From: Galbula dea
Taxonomy: Eukaryota > Chordata > Aves > Piciformes > Galbulidae
Assembly: GCA_013399015.1 (NCBI GenBank)
Contig: VWZX01009068.1
Location: forward strand, 1,482,816-1,546,815
DNA length: 64,000 bases
Direction: 5' to 3'
The position numbers and the translations under genes were made by a program. Each line of letters starts with the position of its first letter. Position 1 is the stretch's first letter. Positions 32,291-44,080 of the stretch are shown here, one piece after another. The notes beneath the pieces were generated by a model. It had not been told where the DNA came from, did not search any database, and saw only the letters and a program-made list of their open reading frames with translations.

Positions 32291-34634
32291 TATTGTAAAA
32301 GTTAAAGAGGCAGGGCTGGTCCCAGCTTGGTGCTATCTAGCAGAAGGTACCAGGTCTGAGCTTGGCTGTGGGCTCTATCTGTTCTGCAGATCAGTATTTT
32401 GAATAAGATTGCACCTCCTTGCAGTGGCTGGCTGAGATGTCAGGCATCAGCTAGGAGGCCAGGCTGTGAAGAGGCAGTCCTGAGAATCCCTTCTGATTCA
32501 TGCTGGTGGGAAAGGGGACTCCATCCTACAGCAGCCTTTATGCAAAACGATCAACCCCCAATTCTTCCTGCTTGCATAAGCTGCTTGTAGGGTGCTGTGT
32601 GCCGATAAAGTGTCAATATAGATATCTTCATGAAGAATGTAGCATCAATAATGAAGTGAAGCATGAAATTGCAGCTGTTTAGCATATATGCATCTGCTAT
32701 GATGTAAGGCCAGCCCTGCAAGCTGTTCTGAAAACAAAAATGTTGGCAGTGTGATGCAGTGTCTCTTCACTGACTACCTACATAACATACAGGGTAGTGA
32801 TGCAAGACAAACCACTGACCTGATCCAAAATATAATGAAGCCATGATGAAATGTCAGATGACTTCCATGTGCTTAGGATTGGGACCAAGTACTTGTTCCA
32901 GCACTGGCTAACCACCATTTGTGCAATAGCTGAGACCAGTGGGTGGGTGGCAGCTCCTGCCTCATCTCCCTCTCACTCACCCCTTTCCAGCACCAGATAT
33001 CATCTTCTTGGCTTTAGGGGTAATTCCTCCATGTCTTGATTTTTAACTGTCTCAGGTGATGCAGCAGTAGTGGTCGTGGGAGGGAAAGGGCAGAAGGCCG
33101 CTTACAAAAAGATAAGGTGGTCAGTGTTGTCCTGCTTTAGTCCTATCGCACCAGGTGTGGAATAGCTTTACTTGGATTTTGGACTGCTGGGTTTGATCAA
33201 AAAGCAGTGGAGGGTCTCCCAACACCTTCAAAAGGCTTAGAGCCAGTTCTTAAGTAAGCCAGGAACTGCTTATTCACGTATCTAAGTGCCCATTGCACCT
33301 TTTCTCGGCTCTGCTATCCCGTTGTCAGACCTTAGCAAGCAGTAAGGCAATGTGGGACGCTTGTGTGTGTCCAGCTCATGTTCTTGCACAAAGATTTCTT
33401 TCAGGATTTACCCTCTGCCATTTTGATCAGCTGCATGTTTCTACAGATGATACTAATAAATGTTCGCTCCTGGGATCCTGAATCAGTGGCAAATTTGTGT
33501 CGCTGTGTGGTCTGCCTCTGGCAGCATATCCTCAGCAAGTATCCCATGGCTCAACAGACCCTCTCTGGCACAGCCAGAATCTGCTAGAGTAAAGCCAGGA
33601 AAAGATTCACACACCACAGTGCTCCATACCCTCTCCTGATGGATAGTGATGGGCTCTAGACAGGTTTTGGCAGTGCATCTTTCCTGTCATTAACACCAAA
33701 TCCAACTCCTTCCAGAGAAGATGAGCTCTGAGCTGGAACCAGGGGCTGTGGCTTCTCTGTGGAGACACCACCTCTAAGGCTGGATTGCTCATGATAAAGC
33801 AACCTGCCCAAGGCACACTTGAGAGTAGATTTCAGCAAATAGACACCTAGTCTGTAGAGAGGGGCCAAGTGAATGAGATAATGGCAGCCTTTTAGGTTTC
33901 CCTTTGTCATTAAAAGAGACTCTTCTTTTAGCAAATCTTGGGAGTGGGAGGGCAAGAGGATTGAGTTTAATGAAAGGCACTTAAAAGCAGCAGGCTATTG
34001 TCATGGGCTTTGGGGATTTTCTGTGATTTTCCCCATTGAAGGAGAGGGAAGACAAAGGCAATTAGCCTGCTGATCCCACCCTGAGATTCCCCACTCCCCT
34101 CTAAATGCCAAGGCCATGCCTGGGCTGGGCGGTTCTCCATGACAATGAGCTTTTTCCCAGCCTGGGTCAGGTGACAGTGCAGCAGCCGAGGGCATAGCCA
34201 GCTCCCAGGGATGTCGGTGGAGAAATGTCCTTGCCTTGGAGAAAGGCTCAAACATCAGGCCTCCGTCCTTTCTGCTCTGGCAACCACAGGAATCACCCTG
34301 TAAAATGACTTCTGTCTTTGAGGGACCAGTGACTTCATGGGTGATAGTTAGGAGTCAACAGATCCCAGCTGCTGAATGCTAAAGCTAAGCATCACAGGAA
34401 CTCTCATCTTTGCTTGATTTCTCCATTTTTCCAGTCATTTAGGAAGATGCCACCTCAACTGAGCAAGACTGGTGCAGCACAGTGGTACTCAATCTGAAAC
34501 CATAGTCGTTCTGATGTTGAAGCACAGCTTCCTGGTTCTTCTGCCTTATGCTGCCTGTACCCTCTGACACTCCCAGCCAGGGACTGTGTCTCTCCCAGCA
34601 CACACAACTACTAAAAAAAGCAGTCTCTGCTTGG

Positions 34635-34780
34635 AAAGAAGTGCGGTCCAAAGGCACTTAAAGAGACGCTTTGGATCGGTAACCCAGATGCTTGCTGGCT
34701 TCTACGTGTGGCACTTCTCCAGCACGGGGTCGTTTAACTTTGCTCAGCGCTGGCCTTATCAACACGCCAGCAAAGGTCTG
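34635..34780. promoter_or_regulatory. Candidate conserved non-coding element 1
   Basis: About eight CpGs lie within 145 bases of CpG-poor surroundings, together with NKX-like 'cacttaa', GATA-like 'ttatca' and 'gatgcttgctgg' words. There is no splice-bounded coding frame. CpG retention without an island suggests constraint; this is inference. Confidence 0.3.
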
Positions 34781-35908
34781 GGCAGGCACCCACTGCAGGT
34801 CTGCACTTGAGCTACTCCACATTACAAAGGCTTTGCCAGTACAGCTGGATCAGCTCAGTCCCCTAAAGGAGACCCAGCTCCCATCAACAAAAGAAACTCT
34901 TGTGCCAGTAAAGTTAAACCCCCCCACCCCCAGCAACACCAAGCATACTGCGGGGTGGTGGGAGGGGATTTCAGAGGCAGAACAGAGCCATCCGTGCTGG
35001 GATTCATCACCAGCCAACTCTTTTGGAAGTAGGGTTTCAGTTACTGCTACTGGCCATGGACTGTTGTTTGCATCTCCTCTGAAGGAAGAGGAGGCCCCTT
35101 TTGATTTGCCCTGTCACAAAGTCCGTGAAAGTTGGCCACAGCACATTGCTCCTGTACAGAAGGGTGAAGTGCCTTTTTTATCCTGACTGAGTGTAGTTTT
35201 CCCCTGAAATCTACAGGAATAGTTCAAAAGTTGTCATAGTGTTCAAGGAAGATACAGATATCCTGCCGTTGCCCTCTCTATTTCTAACAATAGAAAATCT
35301 TCATCAGACTTCTTGAGATAAAGCCCCACAAGCCCTGCAGATCTCACTTGGCTTCGGATGCGAGGTACCTAAATTCTGCCCTGCTTGCTCATGGAAGGTG
35401 GTCCTGTCAGTCGCATTCTGATAGCACACGAGATAAGAAGGACAAAGCCTCATTTTGCAGCTTGACCCAAGAGAGGCAAGATGAGAGTCAGTCCTGGTTG
35501 TCACGGCTGTACGGTACATGGATGGCTGATGCCTCAGCTAGAAACAGCTGTGCCAAATGGAGACTGCAATTGTTGGGAAATGATTGCTTCTCCTTAGGCT
35601 ATGGAGGAGAAAAAAAAAAGACCAGTTTTATTGACCTGTCATAAAATCACTCCAAACCATTTTTTCTCCCAATTATTTGTTTTTCCCTCATTGTAGAAAA
35701 GATTTACCTTCTCTTACTCTCTTATTCTTTCTTTTTGGCAGAAATCTCCAACAAGCTGAGTTTCCTTTCCCCCCCACCCAGTTTTCTATTAAAAAGAAAG
35801 GTGATGGAATGTGTTTGACCAAATTACCCAGTGCAATATTCACTTGGGAAAGGTGACGAGAATTTGCCCCTCAAGGAATACTGAAATGTAATGTAAAACA
35901 TCAAAGAT

Positions 35909-35988
35909 GGGTTTGGGGGTTTTTTTGTTTCTTCTAGGGTTTTTTTTTTGTTGTTTTGGTTTTTTTGGGGGGTTGGGGTTTTTTTTAC
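35909..35988 (+). repeat. T/G-rich low-complexity tract with G-runs
   Basis: Runs of G (3, 5, 3, 6 and 4 long) are separated by T-runs, so the plus strand has G-quadruplex potential. Confidence 0.7.
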
Positions 35989-36389
35989 CTTATACCTGAG
36001 CTATCTTTGAATCTTATCAAATAATCTTCTTATTTCACAACACCATACAATGCAGGCTAAAAGTGTATGTGATCTACTTTGTGTACTGCTGAAAGGATGA
36101 TTAAATTGTCTAACCCGAGGGATATTCATCCAAGGCCTGCCCCAAACACAGTGAAGTCAGGGGAAAGACTCTCACTGACTTCAGAGGGCTTTGGAGCAGA
36201 CCCATAATCAGCCAGGCTCTAATATACTTCAGGTGTTGTCTACGAGACCGCCTGGGGACACGTAAAAGGAGCTAAAGATTGCACGTTTGTGAATTAAACA
36301 TCATAGGCCTGATCCAGGCAATTGGCTGCTGCAGGAGAGCGGAAGTTGTTCCCCCTGTCCTCCCAGGCTCCTAGGATCATTTTCCCTTT

Positions 36390-36560
36390 CCTGCAGTCCA
36401 TTGTGTCCAGGATTTATTGACAAAGCAAAGCTCTCACCATGCGGCCAGCCCACGTTTGCAATAAACAGTGACAAATCAGGTCAGGACTGATGGTTAATCT
36501 GCCCTTGGACCCTTCAAGTGGTGCTGATTCTATATCTAATTAAATAGCAGAGCTGAGCTG
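36390..36560. promoter_or_regulatory. Candidate conserved non-coding element 2
   Basis: Contains 'gtttgcaataaacag' (forkhead-like), 'ggttaatctg' (homeodomain-like) and 'atctaattaaatagc' in a block without repeats. Regulatory function is inferred from motif clustering only. Confidence 0.25.
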
Positions 36561-36747
36561 TGCTGTTTCCCTCCTAGGCTGATTCAGAGGGTGACAGAAC
36601 CCACAATTTGCCCTACTGCGTTGGGGTTACCACAAATAGTGATCCTGAAATACACAGGGTTAGTGCCTCAACTCCAAGGAAGCACAAGGAGTCAAAGTCA
36701 ACATGTAGCAGGACCAAGCTTGGACTTCCTTCAGCAAAGTGAATAAT

Positions 36748-36815
36748 ACTCAAATAGGGCCAAATTATACTCTGTGTGTGGGAAATGATATTTACACCCA
36801 TGTAAGCTTTCTTCT
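36748..36815. repeat. Possible ancient interspersed-repeat relic
   Basis: 'gggccaaattatactctgtg...tatttacacccatgtaa' resembles a widespread old amniote repeat with the words 'gggccaaattct' and 'tttacaccyrtgtaa'. A shorter piece with 'gaggccaaatccttcttttgatgtaaat' lies at 40617-40650. The family is not assigned. Confidence 0.35.
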
Positions 36816-38750
36816 ACTCTAGACAATGGACATCTAGTAAAGCTGCCAGGAAACAGGTTTGAAGCAGGCCAGAAGGGGTGGAGGAGCCTTACTGGTGTTG
36901 GAAATGTCACGGGGATATCCTCACTTCAAGAGGATGGAAACTTGTGGGGAGGCAGGATGACTTCATAAAAAGGAAACCCAGCAGGGGTTAAACACTAATC
37001 TTTAGGTAGAAAGTTCCTGAACTGCAAAGTGTTGGAGCATGGGAATATATTTTGGGGAAGAACCACTCTGTGGGGCAGTCTTCCCAAGGCAACCACCTTT
37101 CAAAATTGTGAGACAGGATAGTGAGTTCAACAGTCTGATCCAACAGTGCCACTTTGTGTTCCTGTATTTATAGTAGTGTAGTGGAAAGCATCATTTCAAG
37201 TTTCCACTAATCCTATTGATTTTCATCATCACTGAAGACTTTCAGTTTTCTGCAGCACTTCTCACCCTAAAGCTGGCTAAGTTTGGGCAGACAAGTTGCT
37301 CTCTGCAGGTGCCTATTTCTCTCCATTCAATGATGTAGAGATGGCCAAGATTTTAGCCATCCTCCAGGGCAAGAATGCTTGGATATCTGCAGATATGGGT
37401 CATCTGTCATGTGTGATCATTTATCTGGTTACAAATAGCACCATGGCCACCAGAGGTGTAGGAGTCCAAGGAGGTTTCAAAGCAAGACACTGGCCTAATC
37501 TGTAAGTGAGCCTCCTTAGTCATGGGAGAGATATAGAAGAAAACTGCACCATAGCATTTCCTTCTGCCATGCAGCAGCATCTCAGCCTTGCTTTGATTTG
37601 TTCTGGGGAGAGCCAGAGAATTTCTTTGAGGTGGGACAGGAAGGTTCAATGTGCTTTTTTACTAGATTTCTTTTATTCTTATTCATACACTGCGCTAACC
37701 AATGAAAGCACCGTCCAGCAGTGCAACATGGTCAATATGCCATATGTGTTCTCTCTTTCCTGCTACAAGAACAGCCCATGAAGTGTAAAGCTTTTGGTTT
37801 TGCAGGGAATTATTGTTTCCTTCATGTCCAGGCTGCTCTATTTCTCTTAGACAAAACTGTTTGCAAAGGGCAGCCTGGTTGGAGAGGGCAAAAGGTGAGA
37901 TTTGTGGTGAGCTATTTGCAGCTCCACTACACCCTAAGACATACCCAGCACATGAGGCAGCAATTTTGAAATTGTGAGTCCAAATCATTATCTGATCCAT
38001 AGCATCAAAATATATGACTCTATTAACCATTGGATGTCTCAATAGCAGAAGGTTGCCAGGCAACAGGAGAGCAACATTCATGAAAGACCTGTGGCAAGAC
38101 ACCCTGGCCTTGCACTGGTGAAGCTTCGTTAGGACCCTTTGTTAGACCAGAGCACATCGTGAAGTTCAGGGCAACAGATTAACATCCTAGAGAAGACAGC
38201 ATGAGTTTGTGGCTTTCCCACAAGTTAGCAAGTGAAAATAAACCAGAGTCTTTTCAGATAGAGCTGTCAGCTCATGGGAAAGGTGGAGACCATTTTGTTC
38301 CTGCTTGCATGTAAACCCAGCTGGGTTCAGGAGCCAAGGCAGTGTGTGTGTAAATGTGGATTTATGTTGTCAATAGATAATGAGAGCTGTCATACTTTGA
38401 TGAAGGTGAAAAAAATACTGTCTTCTTCCTCTCCAACATTTGTAGCTTATCCTTGGCAGCACTGCAGGGAAGCAGAACTGACAAGAAACCAAGGAGAACT
38501 TTCAAAGAATCAGGGATTGCATTTTATGATAATTGAACAAGGGATTGTATTTTTTTTCACTGTCCCTGGCAGGGAATAAGTAAGCAGTGGGAAGACTAGA
38601 GCAATGAGCACGTCATGATTGCTAAGGTCATTTATCATAGCTCTGAATGCTGTTTCTTTTTAGACAGCATCTGCTTGCCACAGTGTGAAATGTCATTCCC
38701 TATCCTGGAAAGGTGACAGTCCAGAGAAAAGGATGACTGAGGAAGTGCCA
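36816..38750. other. Intergenic region, no gene recognised
   Basis: Open frames of up to 135 codons (37695-38102, minus strand) show no domain, no in-phase splice partners and unbiased composition. Confidence 0.5.
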
Positions 38751-38753
38751 CTA

Positions 38754-38862
38754 GCACCATTTTACTGGAAGGGGTCAAGGAACAGCATGGGAAAGTGATT
38801 TGCCAAAGGTCACACAGTACTATAGCAGAGTTAGGTGTCAAATCCATATTTCCCAATGCCTC
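38754..38862 (+). repeat. MIR-like SINE relic
   Basis: Reads 'ccattttactggaaggggtcaaggaacagcatgggaaagtgatttgccaaaggtcacacagtactatagcagagttaggtgtcaaatcc'. This follows the MIR consensus in order: 'ccattttacagatgggaa', 'gaggcacagagaggttaagtgacttgcccaaggtcacacagc', 'ggcagagctgggattcgaaccc'. MIR-type CORE SINEs predate the bird-mammal split, so such relics are expected but rare in birds. Confidence 0.7.
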
Positions 38863-41339
38863 CATCACAGAAGTGTCCCTGCTGAGTCAGCCTGAAATAC
38901 ACTGGCATGGCTCTAAATTCATCCTTCCTTGTTGCTGTTTACAGGAAAACACAAATGGATCACAACATTTCTTGCCTAAATCTTACCTGTAGCTGCTTTA
39001 CATAGGAGCATGAGTGCTGCTGGGGTAACATTGATCCTGCCTAGGGAATCCAGTAGCATTTAATCTTCTTCCCTCCATATTCCAGAAGTCACATGCACAG
39101 ACAGAGGTTGATTCTCTCCTGAGGGATTTTCATAGTGTCTAAGACCTGTTCTTGACTACAAGACAACCGGAAATGTACTAACCCTACCAGAAATAACCCA
39201 GAAGCTGGGAGCTGAAGTGACTGGGAATTTGTGATCTGTTTCCATGCATTACAAGTCTGCTCAACTTTTATAGTAGCAACATTTAGCTTGCATGTTACAA
39301 ACTTAGAAGAAAGGGTTAAAATGTGCTATGAGCTGAATCCTGCTTTGGAGATCTGATAATCTAATTACAGCAGTTCAGGTCCCTTCTCTACCCTCAGTGC
39401 AATAATATTTGCATCCAGGAGTGATATGGATCTGATTCCACCCAGTTTGAGCTCTCTTCAAGCAGCAGCCTTGCTCCCCACGTAACAGATGCTGCTTGAA
39501 CTTGTACACCTCCACTTAGCTGCTGCAATGCAGCTTGTTCTGGGGGGCGGAGGGAGTTTTTTTCCCCAGTTTTTGGTGGACAGATGAGCTCCTGACCTCT
39601 GGTTTGAAGAAATGCCTTGGATGCAGGAATGCTGCTTTCCCCCTTGCCACTGGCAATCCCTTACCACTGGGAGAAAGTGATGCTCAGTGCCTCTGCTGGG
39701 GAGTGATGGAAGTAGGAAGAGGGATGACTTCTGAACTGACCTCAGAAGTGTCTTTTGTCTGGCCAAACCACCACAAGTAGATCCTCACCTATTAGGAGGT
39801 GTTAGCTCAATAATTCCAGAAGAATATGTCAATTTGGAGCAGAGGAATTGCGCCAGCTCACTTTATGTCAGACACTTCACCACATGACTCACTCTCTAGG
39901 CAACTCTGACTGTACAGAAACTATTTCCCCTGCTTCTTGCAGGACTCGGACACCTTTCTCATAGACACCCATCTGCACACATGCACGATTCAGTGTCTTA
40001 CCTGCAAGCTGCATCCTGCCCTCCCTGCCCACCTGCCTGTCTGGCTCTCAGATCCTCACCAAAACTCCTCAACACTTTCTAAGAGTGGGATTAGTTTCAC
40101 CAACTTGAGGTATTTCCAGCACAGATGTCTACACCTGAGCTAATCACCTTCATCTCCCTTTTGAGCTGAAGTAGAGAAATAGTAGAGATGCACCTGCTTT
40201 TTTATTATTATTTTAATTTTTGATGTGTCCTTCAGCAATGGATGAGTCAACCCCTAGAGATCTACTGCAAGTGGAAATCAATTAGATCAATTCCCTCCTC
40301 ACAGTTCTGCAAATATAGAATTGTTTAGAAATCATAGAATTATTTAAGCTGGAAAAGACTAATTTAAGATCATTAAGTCCGAAATATAATGGAGGGCAGA
40401 GACCAAATTTAGTGCCTTCTTCAGGAAAACAGTTATAACTCATCAGCTCTGGCCTTCCTACCATGACACTATGAGGTGGAGCAAGAGAGGGGTTATGCAA
40501 GGTAAGACAAACTCATCAGAAACCATTCAATTTGTTTCACTGTCCATGGAAGAGGTCTTTTTTCTTTTGCTCTAACACCTAGAGAGTCCACTGTGTTTCT
40601 CTAATTGTTGAAGGAATGAGGCCAAATCCTTCTTTTGATGTAAATCCCCCTGGATGCATCCTACTATTCACAGTAGGGACAACTTCATTTGCTCTGAAGC
40701 AGCACAGGGAGCCACACTGGGCCCAGGCTGACCAACTGTCACTGAGAAATGGAATTCAATAGCTGTGATTGTTAAATGCTGCTCATGCAGTGAAGAGAAA
40801 CAGCCTGCGTGGGCTCTCCTAAGCAGTGAGTTGCTCCAGTTGTGTTTCACTGAAATGGCTCAGGCAGATTTATCTTCTGACCAATTAAGGCGTTCTACCT
40901 TCAGTGTTGCTGCTTGGAGTCCACCACCACCAGTCCTAAGAGGTAAAGGAAAAATGTCCCTTTGTCCTTTCCAGGAGCCAATGGGGACAGAGTGCTCTGT
41001 GTTTTCCTCCCCTCTCCTCAAGGTTTTCAAGCAAGGGGAGGAAGAGGCCCGAAATCATCCTTTCATATTGTGTTTCCAACACTTGACAGTCTAGAAAAAT
41101 CAGGACTGGGTGTACCAAATCACATTCAGACTTAAATCCCTTCCAGGTTTATAAAGGTTTTCCAAAGCTTAACTACATTTCTAATTGTCCCACCACCTGT
41201 ATTGAAATGTACTGTATGTGTTAATCTCAAATTCTTTCCTCTTTCCATAATCTTTTCAAGTTTTCCTGCACTCAGGCAGTAAATCCAATTAGGTCCATGG
41301 TTGTTAGTAGACAGCCAAATTGATTTTTCAACTCCAGGC
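38863..41339. other. Intergenic region, no gene recognised
   Basis: Apart from the short CR1 terminus at 40330 and a possible old repeat piece at 40617-40650, I see no exon-like segment. Confidence 0.5.
40330..40388 (-). mobile_element. CR1 LINE terminal fragment, reverse orientation
   Basis: 'atcatagaattatttaagctggaaaagact' followed by 'aagatcattaagtcc' is the reverse complement of the CR1 3' terminus, very short. Confidence 0.75.
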
Positions 41340-41475
41340 ATTTTTCCTTTTTCTTTTTCTTTTTTTCTTTTTCTTTTTCTTTTTCTTTTTCTTTTTCTTT
41401 TCCTTTTTCTTTTTCTTTTTCTTTTCCTTTTTCTTTTCCTTTTTCTTTTTCTTTTTCTTTTTCTTTTTCTTTCTG
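41340..41475 (+). repeat. (TTTTTC)n microsatellite
   Basis: About 135 bases of TTTTTC units with several CC interruptions that appear at intervals ('ttttcctttttc'), suggesting larger duplicated blocks. One strand is pure pyrimidine. The Phe/Leu/Ser-rich and Lys/Arg-rich open frames here are products of the repeat. Confidence 0.95.
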
Positions 41476-43850
41476 TTCTTTCCCATACCATTCTCCTTTT
41501 TTCTCTTTCTTCTCTAAACCCTTCCAGGAGTTACACCAGTACCAGCACTCCGCTCCTCTGCACGTTCCCCTTTCTTGTGTAGGCTGAAACTGCTGGAGGC
41601 AGAGGTGTGGCAGTGATGTTTGATCTCATTTCACTTAAAATGCTTCTACTGAGGGCTGATCCCCCCACGCACACCTTCATCTTGAAGAGCATCCTACTCT
41701 ATCCATGCTCTGCGGGAATGAACAGGCAGAGTAAGGTAATAGCTGTTGTAAGTAGGGCTGGCAGAATTGGTCCTCCAGCAAGCTGCCATCCCCACAGGGT
41801 ATAAAATCTGCAGCCTACTCCAAAATAAAGGTGGATGTGATGGTACTGCTGTTAGACATTTAGTGCATTTTGTGCCTCAAAGCATATTCTGGTTCCAGCT
41901 GAGGATAAAACCACACCTGGGCCAGGATTTTTCCTGTGTCCTCCTTCAAGGAATACCTCAGAGCTGCCTGTGTTGTCCCTGCTTCGTTGCTGTGAGGGCA
42001 CAGTTAGGCACTCGAGAGCATCTTGATTTGCATCCCTCCCAAATACAAATGAATGGGAATTATCTGGTGACTGATTACATAGAATAGAGAGGTACCTGGA
42101 GAAGGTGTATGCTAGGACTAATAATGATGAAACTAGTGTGAAGAACATTCACTCCCTGAGCTGGCAGGTAGGCTATAAGATTGTCTCTGATGCACTTACT
42201 GGGATTTAAACAAGCCCTTCCTTTGTGCCATTGTAGAGGTTTTGTGTTACAAACACTGATTAGTTTCTTTCCAAAGCATTTTGAATGTCACTACATGGAA
42301 GCAGCACTTCAGACCTGTTTGCTGTTGCCCATCTCCATGCCCTGGGAAACAGCTTCAGGAACTCACAGGGGCACCCCAGTCCATCCAGGCAAGCTGCTCC
42401 ATTGCAGACATCTCCAGGGAAAGCACAATGCTCTTGCAGTTGGGTCACCCATAGGACTTCTGGGCAATGGTCCTATGATAAGGGAAGAAACCAGCTCAGA
42501 GGAAGGCAGTCTGAGAGCTTTAAGCAAGGTTGTACAGATGACAAATAGCCAGGGACTCTGAGCATCCTGAGATCCCCACAGGTACGATGGGATAACAACA
42601 TAGTCACCGCCTTGCTGGGATCAGACCAAGGTTCTGTTGCTGTTTATTATCTGCTCCTTTATGAGAAAGAGGATTTCAGTCCTTCTCGCTATCTCCAGTC
42701 AACTTTAATTTGGGGAATTCTTGTGAGCATAGAAATAGCCAATACTTTTAAAAAATCCTCTAAGCACTGGACAAGAGTAACATCTAATAGAAGCTGACAG
42801 ACCAGCTCTACCTGCATGGAAAGACTTTTCCTTCCCTTGGATTCAAATGTCTTTCTTTTGAATCTGGATGACACTTCTCTGCCCATGCATTCTAAGAGTT
42901 GATGAGATACCAACCTACCCAGTTTTACATGGCTGCTTTTATGAAAGCCCTTCTGTTTAACAGCACAAGAACATGAGCTCTACACCTATAGTTTGCCTGA
43001 GAAGAGGAACCAGAGCCATTTCAAGATGTTTCATTTGCTTCTATAGTGTGATATGGTGAGAAAGGGATACTCAGTGGTCTGCAGAGCCTTCTTGCCCAGG
43101 AGAATATGAAAGGCTCCATGAGCACTGTCTTTAAGTGAGCCAGTGGTCAGCTTGTGTTGAACTACTCCTGGGGGACACTGCTCCACCAGTACATGACACC
43201 TCCACACTTCACTCATGGTGGTTAGTAATAGTGTCTCCCAGTTTCACTCACTTTCTACTGAAATGGCTGCCTTTCTTCAGTCACAAAAGGACATGATTCA
43301 TTAGAGGAGCCACTGCTACCTCAAGACCCTATCTGAATTTAACCAAGATTCATCTCAAACATTTTTTTTATTAGTACCCGAAGAGTGACTCTGTCTTATT
43401 CATATTAGGTGTAGTCCTAACTGTATTATGTATCAGTTAGCTTTAGCCCTGAGGTCATGGCAAGGTGGCAGTGTAGTGCCATCAGCATCCCAAACGTCCT
43501 GTGGTTGGGTAATATCTGCCCACTATCAATTCATACAAGGACATGTGACATAACCTGAACGTGCTCCACGATGGCTGGGTACCCACATATTCCACTGCTC
43601 CCATGCCCTGCCACCATAAACACAGATAATCCCCAGCTCATGCTCAATCGGTCCTTCTGAAACCACTTCATGGGCTTGAATTTAAGCTCTGCTTTATGAC
43701 CAAGGGAGCACAATCCTTGCAAAGCCTCAGTAATCATAATAGGTGGAGGCAGAATTGATACATGTGGGCTTTTTCTATCACTCAATTAAATGGTTAGTTT
43801 ATGCAACATGCCGTCTTTTTGAATCAAAGCTGGGGCACTGTTAGGCTGAG
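41476..43850. other. Intergenic region, no gene recognised
   Basis: Frames of 106 and 126 codons (41767-42087 and 42181-42561) lack domains and splice context. 'ctgggatcagaccaaggttc' at 42618-42637 resembles a word of an old amniote repeat, too short to call. Confidence 0.5.
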
Positions 43851-43857
43851 GTAACAT

Positions 43858-44080
43858 TAATTATTTTTCCGCTTGTCGGATCCCATGAAAAGGATGTGAA
43901 AATGGCCTGTTTATGAAAGAGTGCGGGCAAAGGCTGTGAGCTGATTATGTCAAACATATTCAAAGCTTCCTCTGCAAAAGGGATTGTGATCAACAAAGCA
44001 TAGCCCACACCTGCACCCATTTTACAATGAAAGCTGTTAGGACCATGAAGCTATTGCGGGAAAAGAGAGGTTGCATTAAC
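43858..44080. promoter_or_regulatory. Candidate conserved non-coding element 3
   Basis: Isolated CpGs ('ttccgcttgtcgga', 'gtgcggg', 'attgcggg') occur with 'tgtttatg' and 'gatcaacaaag' forkhead/SOX/TCF-like words. It has no repeat character. Inferred only. Confidence 0.25.

Larger units (their letters stand above)
31946..36380. other. Downstream intergenic region, no gene recognised
   Basis: It contains simple repeats and one CpG-retaining stretch at 34635-34780, treated separately. The 164-codon frame at 34692-35186 overlaps that stretch and has no domain features. Confidence 0.5.

Noticed and set aside
34692..35186. 164-codon plus-strand frame
   Set aside because: No recognisable features and no compatible splice sites; it overlaps a CpG-retaining block that looks regulatory.
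41132..41582. Lys/Arg-rich (minus) and Phe/Leu-rich (plus) frames
   Set aside because: They are translations of the (TTTTTC)n microsatellite.
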